DNA from: Halorubrum sp. JWXQ-INN 858
Lineage (GTDB): Archaea; Halobacteriota; Halobacteria; Halobacteriales; Haloferacaceae
Direction: 5' to 3'
Assembly: GCF_009806985.1 (NCBI RefSeq)
Contig: NZ_WUAX01000006.1
Span: 122,184-186,183 of the forward strand
Length of the DNA stretch: 64,000 nucleotides
A model generated the notes under the pieces. That model did no database searches, was not told the DNA's origin, and was given only the letters and a program-made list of their open reading frames with translations. Both the position numbers and the translations under genes were made by a program. Shown in pieces: positions 52,852-60,523 of the stretch (position 1 is its first letter; each line of letters opens with the position of its first letter).

Positions 52852-53789
52852 CAGCGGTAGCCGAACGACTCCGCGAGCAGCTCGTCGTCCGTCTCGCCGA
52901 CCGTGTACACCGGGCCGTCAACGACGTCGACGGTCACTTTCGCGGGCGCGAACACGCTGTTCGGGACCTCGTAGAAGTCCCACTCGACCGCCTCGAAGAC
53001 GTCGACGAAGGGGGTTCCGTAGTCCTCCCCGACGGTCGACACCAGCTGGTCGAACCGGTCGTCGTCGCGCGCGACCTGCAGGTGGACCTCGCCGCCGTAC
53101 GCGACGGCGTCGTTCGTCCGTCCCATCGCGAGGTCTTCGTCGTAGGTGACCGGCGCGATGGGCGCGGAGCCGGACGCGTGGAGGACGTCCGTCGGCTCGT
53201 AGCCGATCTCCAGCAGGCGGAAGACGGCGAGCTCGGCTGCGCGCGCCGCGCTCGACACGGATCCCGCGGTCGACCCGGTGGCGTACGTCGGGAGGAAGAC
53301 GCCGCTCGGTTCGACCTCCGCGAGCTCGGCGACGTGCTCCGCCACCGCCTCGTTCGGGAGCTGTGTCGACTCGATCGCGAGGGTGGCGAACTCCGAGGAG
53401 TCGTAGTAGCCGACCCGCTCGAACTCCGTCTCGCGGCCGACGAGGGCGCGCGCCGGCCCGGAGCCGAGCCCCTCGAACCCGTCCTCGAAGGCCAGCTCCC
53501 AGCCCGCCTTCTGGGAACACAACAGTGCGACGGCCGGATGGTCGGTCGACAGGTCGACGTACCCGCGCGGCGCGCCGGCGACCTCGCCCATGTGAGTCCG
53601 GAGGTTCGCGAGCCCCGCGGTCTGTATCTCGGCCAGCAGCAGGCCGGCCTCCACGCCCCCGCCGGCGTCGACGCCGAAGTCGACCACCGTCGCCCCGTTG
53701 TCGAGTTCGTAGCCGGCGACGTTGAGTTCGCCCGCGAAGTCGAGCGCCTCGTCGACGAGCTCGATCGCGGTTCGGTTGATGCTCTCCAT
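52851..53789 (-). CDS. mch: Methenyltetrahydromethanopterin cyclohydrolase
   Basis: A 312-residue protein of the Mch family, which interconverts methenyl- and formyl-tetrahydromethanopterin in methanogens. VVDFGVDAGGGVEAGLLLAEI, VGYYDSSEFATLAIES, LPTYATGSTAGSVSSAARAAE and HASGSAPIAPVTYDEDLAMGRTND are family blocks. A non-methanogenic haloarchaeon is not expected to use methanopterin, so the carrier may be folate-like or the function altered. The gene has a clear Shine-Dalgarno AGGAGG 4 bases before the ATG, rare among genes in this window. The next gene overlaps its stop. Confidence 0.93.
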   Translation of the reverse strand: MESINRTAIELVDEALDFAGELNVAGYELDNGATVVDFGVDAGGGVEAGLLLAEIQTAGLANLRTHMGEVAGAPRGYVDLSTDHPAVALLCSQKAGWELAFEDGFEGLGSGPARALVGRETEFERVGYYDSSEFATLAIESTQLPNEAVAEHVAELAEVEPSGVFLPTYATGSTAGSVSSAARAAELAVFRLLEIGYEPTDVLHASGSAPIAPVTYDEDLAMGRTNDAVAYGGEVHLQVARDDDRFDQLVSTVGEDYGTPFVDVFEAVEWDFYEVPNSVFAPAKVTVDVVDGPVYTVGETDDELLAESFGYR

Positions 53790-53793
53790 ATCG

Positions 53794-53799
53794 CCTCCT
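53794..53799 (-). promoter_or_regulatory. Shine-Dalgarno site of mch
   Basis: AGGAGG on the minus strand, separated by CGAT from ATG 53789; most other genes here appear leaderless. CCCTTACG further upstream (about 53813-53820) may be the TATA element. Confidence 0.6.
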
Positions 53800-53865
53800 G
53801 TGTGCTCCGTGCGTAAGGGGTTTGTCAGTCGTGACGCGGGACGCCGGACGCCGCCGTCACGGGGC

Positions 53866-54333
53866 TCATCGACCGTCGGTGCCGCCGGGGCCGTCCGGTC
53901 CGCCGGGGCCACGAGGACCCCGCGGACCGGACGCACGCGGGTCCGGATCGATGGTCACGAGTTCCGCCTCCGGCCGCGGATCGACCTCGCGACCGTCGAC
54001 GAAGCGGACGAACGAGAGGTAGAACGGGTCGCCGCAACCGACCGCCACCTCGTCGGCGGGTCCCGTCCGTTCGTCATCGTCGGCCGGGGCGTCGGCGGCT
54101 GTGGAGCCCGACGAACCGTCGTCGTTCGGCCGCCAGCGCACGCCGGCGCTCTCGCCACAGACGAAGCGCACGCCGTCGACCGTTTCCCGGTCCTCGAACG
54201 GCTCCGTCGGGTCGGCGTACGTCCACCCCTCGAAGGGGTACGGCGTCACCGCCTTGTCCGCGAGGTAACCGTCGCGTTCGACCTCGACGAGCGTCTCACA
54301 CCGCGGACAGTAGTACGTGACGGGGAAACCCAT
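53866..54333 (-). CDS. Haloarchaeal zinc-ribbon-like protein of unknown function
   Basis: A 155-residue acidic protein. PVTYYCPRCETLVEVERDGYLADKAVTPYPF starts with a CxxC pair; FVCGESAGVRW and VAVGCGDPFYLSFVRFVDG supply further cysteines, which together could form a zinc site. The C-terminus is a Gly-Pro-rich tail with collagen-like triplets (GPRGPRGPGGPDGPGG), encoded by short imperfect repeats. I do not recognise a characterised family. It lies between mch and ppc, on the same strand, 41 bases after the ppc stop. Confidence 0.8.
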   Translation of the reverse strand: MGFPVTYYCPRCETLVEVERDGYLADKAVTPYPFEGWTYADPTEPFEDRETVDGVRFVCGESAGVRWRPNDDGSSGSTAADAPADDDERTGPADEVAVGCGDPFYLSFVRFVDGREVDPRPEAELVTIDPDPRASGPRGPRGPGGPDGPGGTDGR

Positions 54334-54374
54334 ACGGCGTGTAGGGGCGACGCGGTGAAAGGACCGTCGCCGGC

Positions 54375-57077
54375 TCACCCGGTGTTCTTCATGCCGGCGG
54401 CGATCCCGTTGACGGTGAGTCGGAGGGTGCGTTCCGCCTCGTCGGTCCGGTCCTCCCGGCCGAGCAGGCGCGCCTGCAGCAGGTTGAGCGGATCGACGTA
54501 GGGGTTGCGGCGTTCGAGGCTCTCCGCGAGCCACTCGCGACGGACCAGGTCGTCGCGGCCGCTCACGGTCAACACGAGCTCGCGGGCGCGCTCGTACTCG
54601 TCGACGAGCCGCGGGAAGAAGCGCTCGCGGAGGTCGTCGTCGGCCAGGTCGGCGTACTCGGCGGCGATCTCCGGCTCCGTCCGCGAGAGCGCCAACGCCG
54701 CGTTGTCCAGCGTCGTCCGGAAGAACGGCCACTCGTCGTACATCGCCCGGAGGGTGTCGAGCCCCTCGCCCTCGCCGACCTCCTCGAGGTAGGCGTCGAC
54801 CCCGGCGGCGAGCGCGTACCAGCCCGGCAGGATGAGACGGGTCTGCGTCCACGAGAACACCCACGGGATCGCGCGGAGGTCCTCGACGCTGCGCTCCCCG
54901 GACCGTGAGGCCGGTCGGGAGCCGAGGTTGAGGTCCTCGACGACCGAGATGGGCGTCGCCTGCTCGAAGTACGGGACGAAGCCGTCCTCGTTCAGGAGGT
55001 CCCGGTACGCGGTCCGGGCGGCGGCGGCCATCGTCTCCATCGCCTCGACCCACGCCTCGGGAACGCGCTCCGTCGGCTCCTCGAGCGCCTCGTGTCGCGC
55101 GCGTAGCTGCGCGTCGAGCATCTGTTCGAGCTCCCGCTCGGCGATCCGCGGGTTGGCGTACTTCTCGGCGATCGCCTCGCCCTGCTCGGTGAACTTCACC
55201 TGTCCGGTGACGGTCTCGTTCGGCAGCGCGAGCAGCGCCTCGTTCATCGGGCCGCCGCCCCGGGAGATCGAGCCGCCACGGCCGTGGAACAGCCGGAGCG
55301 TGACGTCCTCCTCCCGGCAGAACCCCGCGAGACGGCGCTGGTTCCCGTACAGGTCCCAGTTGGCCGCGAGGAAGCCGTTCTCCTTGTTCGAGTCGGAGTA
55401 CCCGAGCATGACCTCCTGGACGTCGCCGCGGGCCGCCAGCGCCGCGCCGTACGCCTCGTTCTCGAACAGCGTCCCGAGGATCCGTTCGGCCCCGTTGAGC
55501 GCGGACTCCGTCTCGAGCAGCGGCACGACGTCGAGCCCGCAGTGGTCGGGCAGCGAGACGACGCCGGCCTGGTCCGCCAAGAAGAGCACCTCCAGGACGT
55601 GGCTCGGCTCCTCGGTCATCGAGATGCAGTAGGTGTCTATCGCCTGCGTCCCGTACTCCGCCTGCCACGTCGCGAACTCGCGGAAGAGGCGGAGCACGCG
55701 GGCGGCGGTCTCGGAGACGTCGCCCGGCTCCTCGACGTCGACGACGGGCGCGTCCTGGAGGATCGCCGCCGTGAGGAACTCGACGCGGTCTCCCTCGTCC
55801 ATACCGCGGTAGTCGACGCCCTCGACCGCGACCGCCTCGGCGACCGTCTCGGTGTGGTTCTCGCGGTGATCCCGGAGGTCGAGGGACGCGAGGGTGAGCC
55901 CGAAGGTGTCGACCTGTCGGCGGAGCGGTTCGACGAACGACTCCCTGACGGCGTCGTTCCGGTCGCCGGACAGCGACGCGGCGATGACGTCGAGGTCCTC
56001 GAGGAACGCGTCCCCGTCGGGGTAGCCGCCCGGCCGGACGTCGTCGACGCGGTCGAGCCGCTCGCGCATCAGCTTGAGCTTCTGTCGGTACGGTTCGCCG
56101 GGATAGCGCTCGCGCGCCTCCGCGACGACCGTCGGGAACCGGTCGGTGTCGGCCTCGAGCGACGCCGAGAGCGCCCCGTCGGTCGCGTAGCGATCGCCGT
56201 CCTGGCTCAACACCGCCGAGAGGCGTTTACAGCGGTCGCGGTACTTCTCCACGGCGACCGCTCGTTGGCGGGCGAGCGTCTCGTCGGTCACGTCCGGCGT
56301 GACGTACGGGTTGCCGTCGCGGTCCGAGCCCGCCCACGAGCGGAACTCGAACAGCTTCGGGCAGTCGACGTCGTCGTACGTCTCCGAGATCGTTCCCTCG
56401 AACTCCTCGTAGGCGTCACCCACGACGTCGAACAGCGTGTTCTCGAGGTACCAACCGACGTTCCGCGCCTCGTCTTCGGGCTCCGGCCGGCGCTGTCGAA
56501 CCTGTCGGGTCCCCCAGAGGCTCGTCACCTCCGCGGTGACGTCGCGCCAGATCGCGGCCCGCTCCCGCTCGGTGAGGTTGTGTTCGTCGAGCTCCTCGAT
56601 GTGGCCGGCGATCGATCGGAGCTTCGATTTGACCGTCGCCCGTCGGGCCTCCGTCGGGTGGGCGGTGAACGTCGGCTCGATGAGCACGTCGTCGAGCAGG
56701 TCGCGGAGCTCCTCGTCGGCGACGCCCGCCGCGGACAGCTCAGCGAGGGTGTGCTCGAAGGAGTCGTGGAGCGAGCCGTCGGCGTCGGCGCTCCTGACGG
56801 CACGGACTCGCTCGCGCTCCTCGGCCAAGTTAATGAGCTCGAAGTAGGTCGTGAACGCGCGGGCGACGATCCCCTCCTCCGTCGGCGAGAGCCCGGCGAT
56901 CGTGTCGTGGAGCGGCTCCCGGCCCTGTGTGTCCCCTTGTCGGTACCGGATCGCCGCGTTTCGGAGGGCTTCGACCGTCTCGAACGCCTCCGTCGACGTC
57001 TGTTCGGAGAGCACGTCCCCCAGCAGCGCGCCGAGCTCGCGGACGTCCCGCCGGACGGTCCGATTGTGCAATGTCAT
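54375..57077 (-). CDS. ppc: Phosphoenolpyruvate carboxylase
   Basis: A 900-residue bacterial-type PEP carboxylase, which makes oxaloacetate from PEP and bicarbonate to refill the TCA cycle. The catalytic blocks are complete: TFTAHPTEARR (active-site His), MLGYSDSNKENGFLAANW, and LFHGRGGSISRGGGPMNEALL (Gly-rich active-site loop), and the C-terminus is the invariant GMKNTG type. ATG 57077 is chosen because TATA GGTTTTAACC lies about 30 bases upstream; the open frame before it is not family-like. Confidence 0.97.
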   Translation of the reverse strand: MTLHNRTVRRDVRELGALLGDVLSEQTSTEAFETVEALRNAAIRYRQGDTQGREPLHDTIAGLSPTEEGIVARAFTTYFELINLAEERERVRAVRSADADGSLHDSFEHTLAELSAAGVADEELRDLLDDVLIEPTFTAHPTEARRATVKSKLRSIAGHIEELDEHNLTERERAAIWRDVTAEVTSLWGTRQVRQRRPEPEDEARNVGWYLENTLFDVVGDAYEEFEGTISETYDDVDCPKLFEFRSWAGSDRDGNPYVTPDVTDETLARQRAVAVEKYRDRCKRLSAVLSQDGDRYATDGALSASLEADTDRFPTVVAEARERYPGEPYRQKLKLMRERLDRVDDVRPGGYPDGDAFLEDLDVIAASLSGDRNDAVRESFVEPLRRQVDTFGLTLASLDLRDHRENHTETVAEAVAVEGVDYRGMDEGDRVEFLTAAILQDAPVVDVEEPGDVSETAARVLRLFREFATWQAEYGTQAIDTYCISMTEEPSHVLEVLFLADQAGVVSLPDHCGLDVVPLLETESALNGAERILGTLFENEAYGAALAARGDVQEVMLGYSDSNKENGFLAANWDLYGNQRRLAGFCREEDVTLRLFHGRGGSISRGGGPMNEALLALPNETVTGQVKFTEQGEAIAEKYANPRIAERELEQMLDAQLRARHEALEEPTERVPEAWVEAMETMAAAARTAYRDLLNEDGFVPYFEQATPISVVEDLNLGSRPASRSGERSVEDLRAIPWVFSWTQTRLILPGWYALAAGVDAYLEEVGEGEGLDTLRAMYDEWPFFRTTLDNAALALSRTEPEIAAEYADLADDDLRERFFPRLVDEYERARELVLTVSGRDDLVRREWLAESLERRNPYVDPLNLLQARLLGREDRTDEAERTLRLTVNGIAAGMKNTG

Positions 57078-57101
57078 GTCATAACGTATCCGGAGCTTCC
57101 C

Positions 57102-57111
57102 GGTTAAAACC
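57102..57111 (-). promoter_or_regulatory. TATA box for ppc
   Basis: GGTTTTAACC, a palindromic AT-rich box, 25-34 bases upstream of ATG 57077. Confidence 0.65.
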
Positions 57112-57194
57112 GCCGCATCACGGAAGTATTGCCCCGAGTTCGAGTAAATTACCGTGCGGCTTCCTCCGGTTGGATTCATCACGTTGCGTTCGAC

Positions 57195-57253
57195 GGGACG
57201 CCTGCGAGATGGGTCCGGAACGCCTGCGGGATGGGTCCTGAACGCCTGTACGA
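57195..57253. repeat. 22-bp imperfect tandem repeat, about 2.5 copies
   Basis: Units of the type GGACGCCTGCGAGATGGGTC recur about every 22 bases from 57195 and end in a partial GAACGCCTG. Confidence 0.75.
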
Positions 57254-57360
57254 CCGGTTCTCGGACGCTCGACGGCGTCTCCGTCGCTCCGGGACGGCCC
57301 GCCCGTGCGTCGATCCCTCGGAGCGTTCCACCGTTCTCGTTCCGCTGCAGGGTTCGTCAC

Positions 57361-57370
57361 CCTTTTTACC
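57361..57370 (+). promoter_or_regulatory. TATA box for the Rieske gene
   Basis: CCTTTTTACC, 22-31 bases upstream of ATG 57392. Confidence 0.6.
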
Positions 57371-57391
57371 GGTCCGTCCCGAGCAGCGTGT

Positions 57392-58225
57392 ATGAGCGAG
57401 TCCGACAAGTATCCCGCCGAATCCGGGCGACGACGGTTCGTGAAGGGCGTCGTCGGCGGCGCGGCCCTCGCGGGCGTCGGCGCGGCCGGCTCGGCGACCG
57501 TGAACTCCCTGACGACCGCCGGCGGCGTCGGCGGCGGACAGACCGTCGCGATGACGATCGCCCACACCGGCGGTCCGGCCCCCCGGGGGCTCCCACAGAT
57601 CCCGGTTCGCGTGAACGACGACGGCTACATCGAAGGGATCTGGCCCGAAATCCAGACGATCGAGGAACAGGGCATCGAGATAGAGGTCGCCCGCGAGGAG
57701 ATCGGCGGCCGGACGTACGCCGGCGAGTGGTTCCAGTACTGTGGGATCGAGTCCCAGGAGAACATCCGTCCGGACTTCGAGTCCGACAACGTCTTCCGGT
57801 CGAACCCCGGCTCGTACGACTGGCAGGACGAGACGTACGACGCCGGCGACCGCATCCACGTCGACGACTTCGACGACTACGACTCGTGGGGGAACAACGT
57901 CGGCAACGACGGCGTCGGGAAGCCGGCGACGGTGACGTGGCGCTCGGAGGACGCCGACGCGAACCTGAACGCGGTCGTCATTCGGTCGACCCAGATCGAG
58001 GAGGCCGCTCAGGAGAACGAGTGGATCGATGCCTCGACCGACCAGGGATTCATGGCGTACCTCAACGTCTGTACCCACTTCTGTTGTATCCCCGGCTACA
58101 AGGAGCTCGAGGAGTCCGCCCGGTACGACGCCGACGACGGCGCATACTGCGTCTGCCACCAGTCGACGTACGACCCGTTCACCCTCGAGGAGGCGCTGTT
58201 CGTCGCGCGTCCCCGTCCCGAGTAG
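57392..58225 (+). CDS. Rieske iron-sulfur protein, Tat-exported
   Basis: A 277-residue protein with an N-terminal Tat signal/anchor (GRRRFVKGVVGGAALAGVGAAG) and a C-terminal Rieske domain. CTHFCCIPG and CVCHQSTYDP supply the two Cys and two His ligands of the [2Fe-2S] cluster and the disulfide Cys. Domain facing outside fits a cytochrome bc1/b6f-type or related electron carrier. The middle (residues ~80-215) is longer than in a minimal Rieske protein. No cytochrome b gene follows it in this window, which is unusual. A TATA box ~27 bases upstream sets the start. Confidence 0.93.
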   Translation: MSESDKYPAESGRRRFVKGVVGGAALAGVGAAGSATVNSLTTAGGVGGGQTVAMTIAHTGGPAPRGLPQIPVRVNDDGYIEGIWPEIQTIEEQGIEIEVAREEIGGRTYAGEWFQYCGIESQENIRPDFESDNVFRSNPGSYDWQDETYDAGDRIHVDDFDDYDSWGNNVGNDGVGKPATVTWRSEDADANLNAVVIRSTQIEEAAQENEWIDASTDQGFMAYLNVCTHFCCIPGYKELEESARYDADDGAYCVCHQSTYDPFTLEEALFVARPRPE

Positions 58226-58312
58226 CCGACCTCCCTCCAGCACGGTCGACCCCTCTACAGCGGATTCGGCCCGACCGCGGCGTTTTTTGTTCGTTCCGCT
58301 CCGAGAGCAGTC

Positions 58313-58651
58313 ATGCCCACCGACCACGACCACGAGACGGGACCCGACGACGGCGTAGACGAGTTCACCGCCGAACTCGACGCGGCCCGCGAACTGCTCG
58401 AGGGCGACGACATCGAGGCGGTACACGTCGGCGTCGTCCGCGACGGACAGGTCGACACGACGTTCACACAGCGCACCGACGACGATCCCGAAAACGAGGG
58501 GCTCCGGGCGCTCGCGCTGCTCGCGACGCACGTGCAGGTGGTCGCGAACGAGGCGGGGGTCGACGCCGCGACGGTCGCCGGCGACGCGGCGACGCTCGCC
58601 GGACAGGTCGAGCGGATCCCTGGGCGGACCGACGACCTTCCCGAGGAGTGA
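58313..58651 (+). CDS. Haloarchaeal protein of unknown function
   Basis: A 112-residue acidic protein. It starts with a His/Asp-rich segment, then ELDAARELLEGDDIEAVHVGVVRDGQVDTTF and a long helix GLRALALLATHVQVVANEAG. I do not recognise a characterised family. A T-rich element CGTTTTTTGT lies about 28 bases upstream, so the gene has its own promoter and is not simply in the Rieske transcript. Confidence 0.8.
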   Translation: MPTDHDHETGPDDGVDEFTAELDAARELLEGDDIEAVHVGVVRDGQVDTTFTQRTDDDPENEGLRALALLATHVQVVANEAGVDAATVAGDAATLAGQVERIPGRTDDLPEE

Positions 58652-58690
58652 CCGAACGCGGGATCCCGGCCCACCCACCGCGACGCGGCG

Positions 58691-59221
58691 CTACAGCACG
58701 CGATATCGCCCGCGCGACTCGCTGAGGTCGCCCCGACGCGTCAGCTTCTCCAGCAGGTCGCGTGCCGCGTCGGCGGGAACGCCGCGGTCGGTCGCGTACG
58801 AGACGACCGCGTCGGCGGTCGGCTCCTCGGTCTCTCGGACGGCGTCCCGGACGACCTCGTCCCGGCTCCGGGAGCCGGAGCCGCCGCCCTCGACGCGGGC
58901 CCCCGCCTCGAACACTTCGTCGGCGTCGAGCCCGGACCGCTCGAGGTACTCGCGGTCGTCCACGCCGGCGTCCTCGACGGCGCGCTCCAAGTCGGCGACG
59001 TGGTCGACCGCGGCGAACGCCTCGCTGTCGCCGTGTTTCTTCGCGAGCAGCGCGGCCCGCGCCTCGCGGGCCGCCTCGCGGTCCTCGGACTCGAAGAACC
59101 GCTTCAGCTTGGCCGTCCGATGGGTCCGTCCGCAGCGCGAACACCGGGCGGTCTCGCTCGTGCGCGCGTCGCGGAGGAGCCACATGTTCGCACAGTCGGT
59201 GCAGCCGACGACCGCGTACAT
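58691..59221 (-). CDS. Zinc-ribbon and winged-helix protein (DUF5817-like)
   Basis: A 176-residue protein. The N-terminus VVGCTDCANMWLL and ARCSRCGRTHR give two CxxC pairs for a zinc ribbon; a charged helical middle follows (REAAREARAALLAKKHGDSEAF); the C-terminus DAARDLLEKLTRRGDLSESRGRYRVL looks like a winged helix. The start resembles haloarchaeal DUF5817 proteins, sometimes named replication protein H; the assignment is from memory and tentative. A nucleic-acid-binding role is inferred. Confidence 0.83.
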   Translation of the reverse strand: MYAVVGCTDCANMWLLRDARTSETARCSRCGRTHRTAKLKRFFESEDREAAREARAALLAKKHGDSEAFAAVDHVADLERAVEDAGVDDREYLERSGLDADEVFEAGARVEGGGSGSRSRDEVVRDAVRETEEPTADAVVSYATDRGVPADAARDLLEKLTRRGDLSESRGRYRVL

Positions 59222-59273
59222 ACGACGGGGTTCGTCGCCATCGGTTTTGAACCCTCGGCTTCCGGCGGGGGCT

Positions 59274-60101
59274 TTACCGTTCGCTCCCGCGAGTGAATTC
59301 GCTCCCCTGGACGGGGTCGATCTCTCTGGCGGCCGAAAGCACCTCGTCGTGGAGGGCCCCGTTGGAGGCGACGAGCCCCGCCGAGTCGTGTCGCCAACGG
59401 TCCCCGTCGAGGTCGGTGACGCGACCGCCGGCCTGCCGGACGATGAAGACGCCGCCCACGGAGTCCCACGGGTCCACCCGGAGGTTCGAGATCGCCCCTT
59501 CGAGGCCGCCGGCCGCGACCATCGGGAGGACGACCTGCGCCGCGCCGAACCGCCGCATGTCGGCGAATCGGGTCACGATCGCCTCACACGCGCGGGCGTA
59601 CTCGTCTCGACTGTCGAAGTCCCACCAGGTCGTCGGGTCGACGGCCGCCCGCCGCGGGTCGGCGACGTCGCTGACCGCGATCGGGTCGCCGTTACGGTAC
59701 GCCCCGTCGCCGTCGGCGGTGTAGACGTCGCCGAGCGCGGGACAGACCGTCGCCGCGGCCACGGGCTCGCCGTCGACGACGGCGGCGACCGCGGTCGCCC
59801 ACGTGCGGATCCCCCGGACGTAGTTGTGGGTGCCGTCGATCGGGTCGATCACCCACGTCGGGCCGCCCTCGGGCACGCGCTTGCGCTCGTCCTCCTCCTC
59901 GCCGACGATGGCGTCGTCCGGAAAGGACTCCCGGACGGCGTCGATCACGGTGCGCTGGGCGGCGCGGTCCGCCTCGGTGACGACGTCGTCCTCGCCCTTG
60001 TACTCGACCGGGACGTCGCTTCGGAAGCGATCGTACGCGACCCGGGCGCCCGCCCGTGCAGCCTCCTCCGCGACCGCGACACGGCGATCTCGATCGGTCA
60101 T
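59274..60101 (-). CDS. Inositol monophosphatase family phosphatase
   Basis: A 275-residue Mg-dependent sugar phosphatase. The metal sites are visible: IVGEEEDE, WVIDPIDGTHNY and, in the second half, VDPWDSVGGVFIVRQAGG. In archaea members act on myo-inositol-1-phosphate or fructose-1,6-bisphosphate, so either substrate is possible. Start at 60101 is preferred to 60110 because TATA GCGTATAGG is centred 28 bases upstream of it. Confidence 0.92.
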   Translation of the reverse strand: MTDRDRRVAVAEEAARAGARVAYDRFRSDVPVEYKGEDDVVTEADRAAQRTVIDAVRESFPDDAIVGEEEDERKRVPEGGPTWVIDPIDGTHNYVRGIRTWATAVAAVVDGEPVAAATVCPALGDVYTADGDGAYRNGDPIAVSDVADPRRAAVDPTTWWDFDSRDEYARACEAIVTRFADMRRFGAAQVVLPMVAAGGLEGAISNLRVDPWDSVGGVFIVRQAGGRVTDLDGDRWRHDSAGLVASNGALHDEVLSAAREIDPVQGSEFTRGSER

Positions 60102-60124
60102 GGTGAACATCGGCCGTGTGGGGG

Positions 60125-60133
60125 CCTATACGC
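60125..60133 (-). promoter_or_regulatory. TATA box for the inositol-phosphatase gene
   Basis: GCGTATAGG on the minus strand, centred 28 bases upstream of ATG 60101. Confidence 0.55.
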
Positions 60134-60190
60134 GTCGATCGGGGGTCGTTCGACATCGACACAACCTATTAACTCGGTTCCGAATCCGAG

Positions 60191-60200
60191 TATTTTTAAG
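60191..60200 (+). promoter_or_regulatory. TATA box for the small 60225 gene
   Basis: TATTTTTAAG, 25-34 bases upstream of ATG 60225; one of the strongest TATA elements in the window. Confidence 0.65.
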
Positions 60201-60224
60201 TGGATCGGGACGGAACACCAGTCC

Positions 60225-60482
60225 ATGCACCCCGAAGAAGCGGTCCGCCAGCTCGAGTACGCCATCGACGCCTCCCTCGACGAGGAAGGACGACGGAGCG
60301 CCGCCGGCTACCGCCCGACGTTCGAGCGCGTCGCCGACCGCGCGGACGGGACCGCGGTGTACGCCGTCGCGGGCGACCTCGCGAACCGGGTCGTCGCCGG
60401 CGAGCGCCCGAGCCCGGCGGAGGCCGACGACGTCGCCGACCGCGTGCTCGCCGACCGCGCGTACACCGACGGCGGCCAGTAA
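60225..60482 (+). CDS. Small haloarchaeal protein of unknown function
   Basis: An 85-residue acidic, helical protein (HPEEAVRQLEYAIDASLDEEG ... ADDVADRVLADRAYTDGG). No recognised domain. Third-position GC and the strong leaderless-type promoter support it as a real gene; it converges with the glucoamylase gene. Confidence 0.78.
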   Translation: MHPEEAVRQLEYAIDASLDEEGRRSAAGYRPTFERVADRADGTAVYAVAGDLANRVVAGERPSPAEADDVADRVLADRAYTDGGQ

Positions 60483-60523
60483 CGCGTCGTCCCGCGCACG
60501 CGCTCGTTTCCGTACCGTATCCG

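Larger units (their letters stand above)
57078..57391. other. Divergent region ppc / Rieske gene
   Basis: A 314-base gap with the ppc TATA box, a ~22-bp repeat (57195-57253) and the Rieske TATA box (57361-57370). No gene is supported; open frames are out of frame with any family. Confidence 0.6.
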
